Positions 7,276 through 16,847 of a stretch of 64,000 nt of DNA are shown here, piece after piece (positions within the stretch are counted from its first letter, which is position 1; each line of letters opens with the position of its first letter). This stretch comes from Bacteroidales bacterium (lineage in GTDB: Bacteria > Bacteroidota > Bacteroidia > Bacteroidales > UBA932). Location of the stretch: NCBI GenBank assembly GCA_017437755.1, contig JAFRXI010000008.1, positions 1 through 64,000 of the forward strand, written 5' to 3'. Made by a program: the position numbers and the translations under genes. The notes beneath the pieces were generated by a model that was not told where the DNA came from, searched no databases, and was given only the letters and a program-made list of their open reading frames with translations.

Positions 7276-9729
7276 CTATTTATTGTAACGTATTGCGAAG
7301 TATTCCAGGTTGCTTGCGTGGGCAGCCGCTGAATTGCCGCTGAGGGTTGATCCGGAGTAATTGGACCCGTCGCTGCAGGCGTCGCTTGTAGGACGGAGGC
7401 GGATGTACACGTTCTCATGCCCCAGGATCTCCAGCGGAAGTTCAAAGTCGATGGGCTTGAACTGGACGTTGGAGGAGATGAGGGTGTTACCCCAGACGCA
7501 GACGTCGGGAATGGTGTAGTCCCCGATAGTATGCCACTGGGAATCGTCCTTGGGTTCCATGCTGTCTATCAGCGACCATTCGGCCCTCCAGAAACGGGGG
7601 GAATAGAATGACTGCTGGGTATTCATCACGGAAATCTGCATGGAGATATGGTCGGTGGATATACCCTCGGTGGAAAAATTGATGATCCAGGCATGGGGGC
7701 GGTTGGTATCATAGTCCCACCAGTAGTGCGATGCGAAGGAAGTATAGCAGGCTCCGTAGACATTGCTCTTCCCGCACATAGACGTGCTGTGGTTGTTGAT
7801 TCCGCCCGCTCCGCGGGAGCTGTTGTTTACTGCGTCCTTGCTGGTTGCATAAGGGCCGCACCACTCGATCGTGCCGTCGGGATTGTAGCTCACGAGGGAC
7901 GACAGTGCGGTGTGCTCGGTGTCAAAGTGCTCCTTTGCGGGATCTATGACGATACCGCATCCGTTATGGTTGCCCCAGTTGTCGCCGAACAAATAGTTCA
8001 CGTTGTTGCCCATGGGGCCCAGGTAGATGTAAGTACCGCCGCCCCACATATGCTGACTTAACGCGGTCTGGAGATATTCCTTGGCGGGATCGTGGGTGTA
8101 TTTCTCCTGATAGGTGTGGGTCAGCCATCCGTTCTCGCCGTAGGTGGGCAGGCAGATCTGTCTCTCAATGTCGGGATACCAGTAGCGGTACTCGGTGAGG
8201 AGGGCGGAGAAACTGTCTTCCACACTGTCGTTCATCTGGCTCCAGATATCCTCCTTGTTCTGGTGGCGAAGCTCATAACGGCCGATGTTTCCGAGGGTTA
8301 CGTCATCTTCAATGTCAGCCAGGTCGGCATCTTCCTTCCAGTCGAAACGGGAATGGCGCTCATGTACTATCACACCGCTTATCTTTCCGGATCCGTAGGG
8401 AAGGCGGGTACCATCGTTACGGTAGCGGCAGACGGTGTTGGTGAGGATGTACATGTGGTCGGCGTTGATGTCCCTGAGAAGGATAGGCGCCTTTGACAGG
8501 TAGTTGGCGTTGGTGGCGAGGGTATAGCCCTCATTCACCGGGGCGAGTGCTCCCTTGCGGACCGGAAGCTCCACGTCCAGCAGGGTCACATAAGTGTAGA
8601 GGTCGTCGTCGGTGAGCTCGTTCATGTGCTTTTCCTTCAGGGGAACGTCGCCCTTGCTTCCGGCCACCTGTGAGATGACCATGTTCTTGGTGATGTCTTT
8701 GACATTGATCCTGTCGGGCTCGCTGAGAAGGTCGGCGGTAGCTCCGTGAAGCAGTATCTGGACCTTGTCGTACTGCTTGAAGATGTTGTCGTCGGAGGTC
8801 TTTGTTACGAGCATCGCTCCCATGAGACCCTTCTCCGGCTCTTCAAGGTAGACGGTCCTTTCACTGACGGTGTAGTCGATGGCCGAGGCGCTGATCTGCT
8901 CGTTCTCTCCGGCATTTCCGCCCTCGGTGTTGCTCACCACGATACCTTCAAGGACCACATAGTCCTCTATCACCTTTCCGGTTGCATAGACGTCTTTCAG
9001 TTCCTTGAATGTGATCGCTTCTCCAATCCCTTCCTTGGCGTTCCGCTGGACGATGTTGAGGTTGACTTCCACCTCGTCTCCCCAGCCGTCGGTGTAGGAA
9101 ATGACTACGGAAGCGGTGCGCGGGGTCTTCTCGTTGGTGTTTGGATCCGTGTTGATGATGAGTTCATGGGAGTTTCCCATCACGGTGTTGTCGTCGATGG
9201 TGATGTCTTTTATCCAGTCGGGATCAGACTCGTGAGGGTAAGTCTTCACCACCTTCATGTAGGAGAACGGGATGTTGGTGTTCACGTAGTCCACCGTTTC
9301 ACCGCCGGCTCCGGGGATGATTATGGAGGTGTTCTCCTTGCTTAGGGCGGCCGGAAGGGCTCCTTCCTGCTTGAGGGAGACGGTATCCTTGCGCTCGTCC
9401 ACGTCGCTGCACAGGACGATCCGGCTCATCCTCTTGAACTCCTCGTTCATGGTGACGGTGGCGTTGATCACGCCGTCGCCGTTACCGGAAGTCCTGTCAA
9501 GGGATACCCAGGGCGCATTGTCCAGGGACTCGATATGGTAGGCTCCGTTGGAGTATACCTGGATTTCTATGGCGCCGCCGTCCTCGTCGATAATGTATTC
9601 CTTCTGAAGCGAACCCAGTTCCACCAGTGCAACCTCGGTTGCGTCGTCGTAGTCGCAGGCGGTGAAAAGCGCCGCAGCTGCGAGGGAAAGGACCGCTGAT
9701 TTGAGTATGTTGATGTTTTTCATATCCAT
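7276..9729 (-). CDS. BACON / DUF5689 lipoprotein (A)
   Basis: An 817-residue exported lipoprotein with lipobox Cys25 (LFTAC). An alternative start at codon 3 gives the same mature protein. Residues about 40-125 form a BACON-type domain (WVSLDRTSGNGDG, then DTVSLKQEG), with a second BACON-like repeat to about 235. From ITFKELKDVYATGKVIEDY to about 460 lies a DUF5689-type domain. The C-terminal third (WWDYDTNRPHAW to VYIRLRPTSDACSDG) looks like a beta-sandwich binding module ending in NLEYFAIRYNK. It sits downstream of SusD and is probably a surface-exposed ligand-binding accessory protein. It is paralogous to the next gene upstream in the operon, 3 bases away. Confidence 0.8.
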   Translation of the reverse strand: MDMKNINILKSAVLSLAAAALFTACDYDDATEVALVELGSLQKEYIIDEDGGAIEIQVYSNGAYHIESLDNAPWVSLDRTSGNGDGVINATVTMNEEFKRMSRIVLCSDVDERKDTVSLKQEGALPAALSKENTSIIIPGAGGETVDYVNTNIPFSYMKVVKTYPHESDPDWIKDITIDDNTVMGNSHELIINTDPNTNEKTPRTASVVISYTDGWGDEVEVNLNIVQRNAKEGIGEAITFKELKDVYATGKVIEDYVVLEGIVVSNTEGGNAGENEQISASAIDYTVSERTVYLEEPEKGLMGAMLVTKTSDDNIFKQYDKVQILLHGATADLLSEPDRINVKDITKNMVISQVAGSKGDVPLKEKHMNELTDDDLYTYVTLLDVELPVRKGALAPVNEGYTLATNANYLSKAPILLRDINADHMYILTNTVCRYRNDGTRLPYGSGKISGVIVHERHSRFDWKEDADLADIEDDVTLGNIGRYELRHQNKEDIWSQMNDSVEDSFSALLTEYRYWYPDIERQICLPTYGENGWLTHTYQEKYTHDPAKEYLQTALSQHMWGGGTYIYLGPMGNNVNYLFGDNWGNHNGCGIVIDPAKEHFDTEHTALSSLVSYNPDGTIEWCGPYATSKDAVNNSSRGAGGINNHSTSMCGKSNVYGACYTSFASHYWWDYDTNRPHAWIINFSTEGISTDHISMQISVMNTQQSFYSPRFWRAEWSLIDSMEPKDDSQWHTIGDYTIPDVCVWGNTLISSNVQFKPIDFELPLEILGHENVYIRLRPTSDACSDGSNYSGSTLSGNSAAAHASNLEYFAIRYNK

Positions 9730-9732
9730 GGA

Positions 9733-12195
9733 TTAATTATAACGGACGGTAATGGTACCTATACGTATCTCGGTTGCCTTGTCGGTAAGGGTTCCCTTCT
9801 CGATACCGAGGTTCTCCAGATATGTGTCGGCTGCGGTGCCCGGCTTGATATCGGTCACCTTGTCGGCAACCTGGAGGCGGAGAACCACCTTGTCCTTGCC
9901 GAAGCACTCGTCAGGGAGCTTGCGGAGATGGTCCTTGAAACCAGGGCAGGAATCCTGTGAAGTGGTTGTCCACCAGACAATCGAGCGGTTCTTGATCATG
10001 TCGCCGGGAACTGGCTTGAACTCTCCTCCGTCAATTGAGTAGAGCAGGTTCCAGTGGGCGGGCGAGTCAAGGGTGGTATTGCCCATGGCTCCGTGGTTCC
10101 ATACTATCCCGAAGATCATGTTGCTTCCGGAAATACCTGAAGTCGAGAAGCTTACATCGATGTATTCACCCTTGTCCTCGGCAAAGTTCCACCATTTCTT
10201 TGTCAGCTTCAATGCTGCGTTGGGAACAAGGCCCTTCTGGGACCCGTCGTAAGGCTGCATGCTGTTGAAGTCTGAGGCGGCAGCTGTGGTTGCACCGTAC
10301 ACGTTGAGGGTACCGCTGCCGATTTCAGGAGTAGTATCGGTAACCTTGTTGTTCCAGTTCCACTCCACGATGGTCTTTGAGAAGGCCGGATTCTCAAGCT
10401 GGATGTCGTTCTTTTCAAGGGGACGGATCTTATACCTTCCGAGTTCGCCGTAACGGACAAGTTCCTCGGCGGTGATGATTCCCCTGTAGGTTCCGGAACC
10501 CTGGGCCACGATCTCGGTGCCGTTCCCGTAGACGCTTCCGTTCCTTCTCCAATTCACCCGCGCATTGGTAAGCATGTAGATTACATTGCCGCTCTTGTCG
10601 CTCATGAGGAGTGGTGCGGTGTCCCATCTGGGGGAAGTGGTACCTGCGGTGGGGTTGACGCCCGGGTCCTTATAGGAATAGCCGTCGGTGGCGTTGGTAT
10701 AGCAGCCGTCCTTGCACATGATTTCAATGTCCTGGAGGGAAACCATGGTAAAGATGTCATCGTCGGTAAGTTCGGCGATGCTCCTCTTCTTGGCAGGCAC
10801 GTTGAACTCGTCGGGCTCGCCGATGGTCTCGATGATGTTTCCGGCGGTGAGTCCCCTGAGGGTGAAGCAGAGGGGATCGGCCTGCCTTTCAAGGGTGAGG
10901 CCGTTGATCCCTATCCTTACCCTCTGCCAGCGCTTGGTGACATTGTCCTCGCGGGTGTTGAACTTGAGGCAGAAACCGTATTTACCGTCCGTGCTCTCGA
11001 TGTAGGCGGTCTTGTCGTTCTCATCGAAGTCGAACTTGAACTGGGCTGTCTGCAGATTCTGGCAGACATTTGCGCTGGCAGGATCGCTGACGATATACCC
11101 TTCTATGAACTTGTCGGCGCTGAGGGTTCCGGCAGGCATAGACCTCACTTCCTGGAACGATATGGCGCTGGGGTAGGAAAGCTGGGTCACAGTGTAGCTG
11201 ACGGAAAGCATGGTACCGTTGCCGTCGTTGAACGTAGCTGTGACATCGGCGTTCCTGGGTGAGCCGGTATCGTTGGTGGAAACGGTGAAGTTGAGACCGT
11301 TCTTGTCAAGGGAAACATCTGATATCCAGTCGGCTCCGCTCTGGCAGCTGATGAACTGCGTATAAGGGAATACGTTGTTGGTAGGGGTGTCGATGGTATA
11401 GTTCGAGCTGAATCCGCTGTACTGTCCCGAATCGCTTTCGAGGGTGAGTGCGGCTTCCTCCAGGCCCTGGGTGATGGTCTGGCGGCTGTCGTAAACGGTT
11501 CCGTCGGCGGCATCCACCTTGATGGTGAGGACGGCGAAGCGGGCTTCACCGGTGTTGTTCTCATCCACGTTGTACTTTACGCTGACATCGCTGGGATTCT
11601 CGCCCTGTACTATCTCCATGTTGCTGATCCATGGAGTGATGTGAAGGGTGTCGGGAATTTCCTCCCCGGCGGTCACGACGCCCAGGGACTCGTTATAGGC
11701 ATCAAAGAATTCCACGCTGGGGACGATCATGTCCGTCCCGTAAATCATCGAAGTGCTGACGGGGGAGTTCACTGAATAGCCATTGCGGAGCAGGGTGAGG
11801 GCGGAAGTCTTGAAATTGAGGGAGGCGTTGTCACCCGTGGTGGTGCCTGCCTGGACAAGTTTGATGGTGTCCTTCAGGCTTCCCTTGGTGAGGATGAGGT
11901 CCACGCTCCTTGCCACGCCGAAGTTCTTGGCGTACTTGAAGACAATGTCGTTGTTGCCCTCGCCCGATAGTTTGTTGAGGGATCCCCAGCCGATGGTCTT
12001 CCCGAACGAAGCCGTCCACGGGCCGTCGGCCCACACCATGATGTGTGTGGAACCTGCCTCGGCGCTGAGCGACACCTTGTGGGAATTCACTGCAAGGGGA
12101 AGGTCCATCTCAAAGGGCCTGTCGCAACCGATGGCCCAAAGCATCGCACCTGCGGCGATGAGGGCTGTCCTTATTATATGTTTAATTCCTTTCAT
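9733..12195 (-). CDS. BACON / DUF5689 lipoprotein (B)
   Basis: An 820-residue lipoprotein (lipobox WAIGC, Cys24) with the same domain order as its neighbour. Two or three BACON-like repeats occupy the first 340 residues (VSLSAEAGSTHIMVWADGPW, SVDLILTKGSLKDTIKLVQAG). DUF5689 begins at AISFQEVRSMPAGTLSADKF (about 345). The C-terminal beta-sandwich contains KGEYIDVSFSTSGISGSNM and ends in RIGTITVRYN. DUF5689 is known next to EEP nuclease domains in exported Bacteroidetes proteins, which fits the four EEP genes of this operon. Two related binding lipoproteins after one SusD suggest recognition of different parts of one polymer, or of two substrates (inference). Confidence 0.8.
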   Translation of the reverse strand: MKGIKHIIRTALIAAGAMLWAIGCDRPFEMDLPLAVNSHKVSLSAEAGSTHIMVWADGPWTASFGKTIGWGSLNKLSGEGNNDIVFKYAKNFGVARSVDLILTKGSLKDTIKLVQAGTTTGDNASLNFKTSALTLLRNGYSVNSPVSTSMIYGTDMIVPSVEFFDAYNESLGVVTAGEEIPDTLHITPWISNMEIVQGENPSDVSVKYNVDENNTGEARFAVLTIKVDAADGTVYDSRQTITQGLEEAALTLESDSGQYSGFSSNYTIDTPTNNVFPYTQFISCQSGADWISDVSLDKNGLNFTVSTNDTGSPRNADVTATFNDGNGTMLSVSYTVTQLSYPSAISFQEVRSMPAGTLSADKFIEGYIVSDPASANVCQNLQTAQFKFDFDENDKTAYIESTDGKYGFCLKFNTREDNVTKRWQRVRIGINGLTLERQADPLCFTLRGLTAGNIIETIGEPDEFNVPAKKRSIAELTDDDIFTMVSLQDIEIMCKDGCYTNATDGYSYKDPGVNPTAGTTSPRWDTAPLLMSDKSGNVIYMLTNARVNWRRNGSVYGNGTEIVAQGSGTYRGIITAEELVRYGELGRYKIRPLEKNDIQLENPAFSKTIVEWNWNNKVTDTTPEIGSGTLNVYGATTAAASDFNSMQPYDGSQKGLVPNAALKLTKKWWNFAEDKGEYIDVSFSTSGISGSNMIFGIVWNHGAMGNTTLDSPAHWNLLYSIDGGEFKPVPGDMIKNRSIVWWTTTSQDSCPGFKDHLRKLPDECFGKDKVVLRLQVADKVTDIKPGTAADTYLENLGIEKGTLTDKATEIRIGTITVRYN

Positions 12196-12205
12196 GTCCT
12201 TTCAA

Positions 12206-13726
12206 TTAGAGGCCGTATGCGTTATAAGCCTTGTTGTCAAGGTTGTATTTGGATTTGATGACCTCCTGCTCGGGGATTGGGTAGTATTCGTGGCAGGGGA
12301 GTATGTTGTTCTGGAGGGCGGTGTAGTCGGTGTTCGACGAGGTCTCGTCGTACCAGATACCCCAGCGGACAAGGTCGAACTTGCGCTGGAACTCGCCAAA
12401 CAGCTCGCGGGCGCGCTCGTTGCGGATTTCTGCCATGAGGCGGAGGGGCGTACGGAAGGTGTATTCGCCGAGTCCGGCCCTGATGCGGGTCTTGTTGAGG
12501 TATTGCACCGCCAGCTCGTTCTCATTGGTGTTGGCATAGCACTCGGCCTTCATCAGCATGGCGTCGGCGTAGCGGAAGACCTTGTAGTTGTTGCCGTCGG
12601 CAGTCTGCACCATTCCGGGGCACCAGAACTTGGGACCGCACCAGGGGCGGGGAGTGATGCTGGCGAACTCATGGCCGTCGTATTCCCATGCCATGTTGTA
12701 GTTCTTGCGGATATCCTTGCCGCGGCGGGTCTGGAGACCCTGGCAGAACACCACGTTGGGACGCATCGCCGCCCATGCGGTGGCTTCGTTCCCGAGTTCG
12801 GAAACGTCCACGCCGGCGTAGATGCTGGTTCCGGTGGTCCTTGGAGTAGGCATGCAGATGGCCGCCACGTTGGAGGTGTAGCTTATACCGCCCCTGACAT
12901 ATTCATGCTGGATCTCCAGGATGGATTCCGGGGTGTTCTTGTTGCGGAACATGGCGTTCTCGGCATAGTCGTACTGCGAGAAGTCTCCGTAGATCTCCTC
13001 GAGGTGCCCGATTGCGTCGATGGCCGTTTCCCACTGCCGGTTCCACATGGCCATCTTTGCTATGAGCATCCAGGCGCAGGCGGCGCCGAGCCTGTGGTTC
13101 TCGTTGTCGGAGGTGCGGGTCTGGGGAACCAGCGGGGCGATTGCCTTGAGGTCCTCGATCAGGGTGTTGCGGGTTTCCACGGCGCTCATCCTGGGCAGGA
13201 GGGCTATGCGGTCCAGCGTCTCCAGGTCGTTGATGTCGTCAAAGTAGAACGGAACGTCGCCGAAGAAGCAGGTGAGGGTGTAGTAGTAGAACGCCCTGAG
13301 CACCTTTGCCTCGCAGAGAAGGAGGTTCAGTTTTGAGTTGGTGGTGTCGAGTTCCCCGTTTTCGTCCATGAAGACCTTGGAGTTCTCGATACCCTTGATT
13401 GCGAAATTGCACCTTTGGACGCCCGTATAGCACTGTGTCCAGACTGTCTGTCCGTGGCGCGGTGTGGCCGGGGAGATGTCAAGACGTGCGTCGAGTGTTC
13501 CGGAAGGGCAGTAGGCGATGTCCGTGCAGCACTCGGTGGCGAGCATGTATGTATAGGTGTAGAAATTCTTCATCGGGATGTAGCAGCTGTTTATCACCTG
13601 CTGGCACGAAGCCGCCGAGTCGAAGGAGTTGTCCGGCGTGGCTATGACGGAAAGGTCTTCCTTAAGGGAGCATCCTGCAAGCAGTGCTGCGCCTGCCAAT
13701 GAGAGAAGTATGTGTCTTGCTTTCAT
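12206..13726 (-). CDS. SusD/RagB family outer-membrane lipoprotein
   Basis: A 506-residue surface lipoprotein (signal MKARHILLSLAGAALLAGC, Cys19). It has the usual SusD layout: an N-terminal helical TPR-like scaffold (CYTGVQRCNFAIKGI, LCEAKVLRAFYYYTLTCFFG) and the C-terminal family signature ELFGEFQRKFDLVRWGIWYDE. It would act as the ligand-capturing lid on the SusC transporter encoded 13 bases upstream. The substrate cannot be inferred from SusD itself. The operon's other enzymes suggest a phosphodiester-containing molecule. Confidence 0.95.
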   Translation of the reverse strand: MKARHILLSLAGAALLAGCSLKEDLSVIATPDNSFDSAASCQQVINSCYIPMKNFYTYTYMLATECCTDIAYCPSGTLDARLDISPATPRHGQTVWTQCYTGVQRCNFAIKGIENSKVFMDENGELDTTNSKLNLLLCEAKVLRAFYYYTLTCFFGDVPFYFDDINDLETLDRIALLPRMSAVETRNTLIEDLKAIAPLVPQTRTSDNENHRLGAACAWMLIAKMAMWNRQWETAIDAIGHLEEIYGDFSQYDYAENAMFRNKNTPESILEIQHEYVRGGISYTSNVAAICMPTPRTTGTSIYAGVDVSELGNEATAWAAMRPNVVFCQGLQTRRGKDIRKNYNMAWEYDGHEFASITPRPWCGPKFWCPGMVQTADGNNYKVFRYADAMLMKAECYANTNENELAVQYLNKTRIRAGLGEYTFRTPLRLMAEIRNERARELFGEFQRKFDLVRWGIWYDETSSNTDYTALQNNILPCHEYYPIPEQEVIKSKYNLDNKAYNAYGL

Positions 13727-13739
13727 GTTCTTTCCCTTT

Positions 13740-16700
13740 TTAATATCTTACCTGGATGCTGAAAGTGATGGTGCGGGCCTTGGGGTAGGCACCGAGGTCC
13801 ACTCGCCTCAATGTGGAGGATGTCCCTTCCGAAGAAACGTCGGGATCGAATCCGTTGTAGTTCTTCCACAGCCAGAGGTTGTCGCCGATCGCGCTGAACG
13901 TCACGTCGCGCAGGAATTTCACCTTCTTGAGCGGGAGCGTGTAGGAGATGGAGACGGTCTTGAGACGGAGGTAGGAGGCGTCATGGATCATGAAGTCGCT
14001 CGGAAGGGCGGCGTCGGTCTTGGCACCGGCACGGGGAATGTCGGAGAGGGGATTCCTCTCGGGATGCCAGGCGTTGAGCATGTAGCGGTACTGGTTGCCG
14101 AAGATGGAACCTCCCATGTAGAATTCGGAATAGTTGTAGATCTTTCCGCCCAGCGAATAGGCCAGGTAGAATCCGAACTTGAGATTCTTGTAATGGAAGG
14201 TGTTCTGGAGACCTCCGTAGATGAACGGGTCCGCGTTGCCCATGTAGAGCAGGTCGTCCTGCGAGAGGATGCCGTCATGGTTGATGTCGTAGTAACGCGG
14301 GCCGCCGTTGGTCCCGGAGTTGGTGGTGTAGGTCTGCGTAACGGTGTTGCGCTCCCTTTCCTCGGCACTCTTCCAGGTGCCGCCGTATTTGAAGCCCCAG
14401 AGCGAGTTGAGGGGATATCCGGCCACGTAGCCGTACATCATGTACTTGTTGTTGCCTGGGCTGTCATAGGCCGAGACGAACTCCTCGCCGCCGATGTCAT
14501 CCACCATCTGGGAGTTGTGGGAGATGGTGAAGGAAGTCAGCCAGCTGAAGTTCCTCTTGACGATGTTCCTGGTCTCCAGGGAGAATTCGATACCCTTGTT
14601 GGAGGTCTTTCCGATGTTGATGAACTTGGAGGAATAACCAACCTGGGTGGCCACCGGAACGTTGAGGAGAAGGTCGGAAGTCTTTGTCATGTAGGCTTCC
14701 ACGGTCATCTTCACCCTTTCGTTGAAGGCGGAAAAGTCCAGACCGGCATTGTACGAGGCCGTCTTCTCCCATTTGAGGTCGGGGGAGTCGAGCCTGGAAC
14801 GGTATGCCGCAGCGGGCTGCTTCCCGTCAAAGATATATCCTCCGGTGGTGGTGGACATGGCGGCGTGTGAACGGTAGGCCGAGATGGCGTCGTTTCCGGT
14901 AAGACCGGCACTGAGCCTGAGCGACAGTTCATCCAGCCATTTGGCTCCCTTCATCCAGGGCTCGTTGGAGATGTTCCACTTGAAAGCTCCGGAAGGGAAG
15001 GTGGCGTACTTGTTGTGTTCCGCAAAGTTGGAGGCACCGTCACGCCTGACTGTAGCGGTGAGGTAGTACCTGGAGCCGTAGTTCCAGTCGATCCTTCCGA
15101 ATACGGAGAACTTGTCCTTCCTGGAGGTGGCGGTACCGGCGGAGTAGGTCTCCTTGTCCTGGACGGCGTTCATGTTGTTCCACATCACGTCGTCAATCAG
15201 GTAACCGCTTCCCGAAAGGTTGAAATCATGTGACCCGAAGGTGTATGCGGAGAGTCCGGCCATGAAGTTGACGGTATGTTTCTTCAGCTTCAGGGTATAT
15301 GTGGCCGTGTTCTCGCTTGACAGGGAGTGCTCGTCCCATTCAGCCCTGTAGGCGTCGCCTCCCTGGCCGTCCACCTTGGTGGGAAGGGTTCCGGGATAGT
15401 AGCGGTATGTGTGCCTCTGGTAGAGATAGTAGGAGAAGGTGCTCTTGATCACGAGGTTCTTCACGGGCTTGATGGTGGCGGTGAAGTTGTGGGTGGATGA
15501 ATGGCGCTCAAGGTAGTAGGTGTTCTTGTCGATGAGGGAGCGCGGGGTATTGATCCAGGCACCGGAGTAGTAGTAATCGTTGAAGGTATCTTCGGGCTTC
15601 ATTCCCGGGTTCAGGTACATTGCACCCTGATACCATGCGGTACCTCCGAGGGTGGCCTTGTTTTGGTCGTTATGGCGCCAGGTGTAGGAACCGTTGTATC
15701 CCACTTCCAGCCACTTGAACAGCTTGCGGTCCACCCTGATTCGGCCGGTGAACCTCTTCTGGCCGCTGTCCTGGATGATACCCTGGGTGTCGTTGTAACC
15801 GAACGATGCAAGGTAGTTGTGCTTCTCGTCCTGGCCGGTAAGTGAGAGGGAATAGTTCTGGATGAGGGCCGTGCGGGTGATCTCCTTTATCCAGTCGGTG
15901 CCTTCTCCGGCTCCGTACGGGTCCTTGTAGATGGACTCGGATACGGGAGTGTCGAGGCCGATTCCGGTGTGGTTGGCGTCGGCTCCGAACGAGGCCAGTT
16001 CGTTGCGGTACATCTGGAACTCGGTCTTGTTCATGATGTCGAGCCCGCGCGGAAGCTGGGAGAATCCAACGTCGCCCTTGAAGGTGATGTTGACCTTACC
16101 GTTACGGCCCGAGCCCTTCTTGGTGGTGATGATTATGACGCCGTTCGCACCCCTTGAACCGTAGATTGCGGTGGAGGAGGCATCCTTCAGCACCGAGATG
16201 CTGGCTATATCGCTGGAGTTGATGTCGTTGAGGTCATGGATGGCGTCGATGACACCGTCAACTACGAACAACGGCTCGTTGGAGGCGGTGATGGAACGGG
16301 ATCCGCGGATACGGATGGAGGTGGTGGAACCCGGGGCGCCGTCGGTGGAAAGGAAATCGGCACCGGCGATACGGCCCTGGAGGGCGTTGTCCACTGAAAG
16401 CACCGGAACATCCTGGATATCCTGCATCTTGACGTTGGTGACAGCTCCGGTGAGGTCCTGTTTCTTGACCGAACCGTAGCCGATCATGACCACTTCCTGG
16501 AGAACGTTCTCGTCCTCGGTGAGGGTGAAGTCGTACACCGAACGGTTCCCGGCGATCTTTGCGCTCTGGGTTTCATAACCCATGAACAGGGCCTCGATGG
16601 TCTCGCCGCGCTTTACCCTTATGGAATAGGAGCCGTCGGCCGATGTAACCGCGCCCCTGGAAGTGCCGGCAATGCGGATGGTTGCGCTGGGAAGGGGCTG

Positions 16701-16835
16701 TCCCTCCGAGTCGAGCACCTTGCCGGTGACGGTAATCTCGTTTGACTGGGCATAGAGCTCACCGTAGGCCGCTCCCGAAAGGAAGGCCGACATTGCCGCG
16801 ATGGACAATATTATTATATGTAATCTGGTACGCAT
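13740..16835 (-). CDS. SusC/RagA TonB-linked outer-membrane transporter
   Basis: 1031 residues with a signal peptide (about 1-30). The N-terminal carboxypeptidase-regulatory-like domain runs from VTGKVLDSEGQPLPSATIRI, followed by the TonB-box-like EVVMIGYGSVKKQDLTGAV. The plug contains RIRGSRSITASNEPLFVVDG and SVLKDASSTAIYGSRGANG, both SusC signatures. About 800 residues of beta-barrel end in the aromatic terminus FSIQVRY. It imports ligands delivered by SusD using TonB energy, plausibly from the ExbB/ExbD/TonB operon at 42.3-44.3 kb. It is translated 12 bases after the upstream lipoprotein gene. Confidence 0.97.
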   Translation of the reverse strand: MRTRLHIIILSIAAMSAFLSGAAYGELYAQSNEITVTGKVLDSEGQPLPSATIRIAGTSRGAVTSADGSYSIRVKRGETIEALFMGYETQSAKIAGNRSVYDFTLTEDENVLQEVVMIGYGSVKKQDLTGAVTNVKMQDIQDVPVLSVDNALQGRIAGADFLSTDGAPGSTTSIRIRGSRSITASNEPLFVVDGVIDAIHDLNDINSSDIASISVLKDASSTAIYGSRGANGVIIITTKKGSGRNGKVNITFKGDVGFSQLPRGLDIMNKTEFQMYRNELASFGADANHTGIGLDTPVSESIYKDPYGAGEGTDWIKEITRTALIQNYSLSLTGQDEKHNYLASFGYNDTQGIIQDSGQKRFTGRIRVDRKLFKWLEVGYNGSYTWRHNDQNKATLGGTAWYQGAMYLNPGMKPEDTFNDYYYSGAWINTPRSLIDKNTYYLERHSSTHNFTATIKPVKNLVIKSTFSYYLYQRHTYRYYPGTLPTKVDGQGGDAYRAEWDEHSLSSENTATYTLKLKKHTVNFMAGLSAYTFGSHDFNLSGSGYLIDDVMWNNMNAVQDKETYSAGTATSRKDKFSVFGRIDWNYGSRYYLTATVRRDGASNFAEHNKYATFPSGAFKWNISNEPWMKGAKWLDELSLRLSAGLTGNDAISAYRSHAAMSTTTGGYIFDGKQPAAAYRSRLDSPDLKWEKTASYNAGLDFSAFNERVKMTVEAYMTKTSDLLLNVPVATQVGYSSKFINIGKTSNKGIEFSLETRNIVKRNFSWLTSFTISHNSQMVDDIGGEEFVSAYDSPGNNKYMMYGYVAGYPLNSLWGFKYGGTWKSAEERERNTVTQTYTTNSGTNGGPRYYDINHDGILSQDDLLYMGNADPFIYGGLQNTFHYKNLKFGFYLAYSLGGKIYNYSEFYMGGSIFGNQYRYMLNAWHPERNPLSDIPRAGAKTDAALPSDFMIHDASYLRLKTVSISYTLPLKKVKFLRDVTFSAIGDNLWLWKNYNGFDPDVSSEGTSSTLRRVDLGAYPKARTITFSIQVRY

Positions 16836-16847
16836 CTATGTGTCTTT

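Noticed and set aside
11783-13336. 517-residue plus-strand frame
   Set aside because: It crosses the boundary of two well-supported minus-strand genes (DUF5689 protein and SusD) and has no motif.
15501-15845. Short plus-strand frames inside the SusC gene
   Set aside because: All are shadows of the intact 1031-residue SusC frame.
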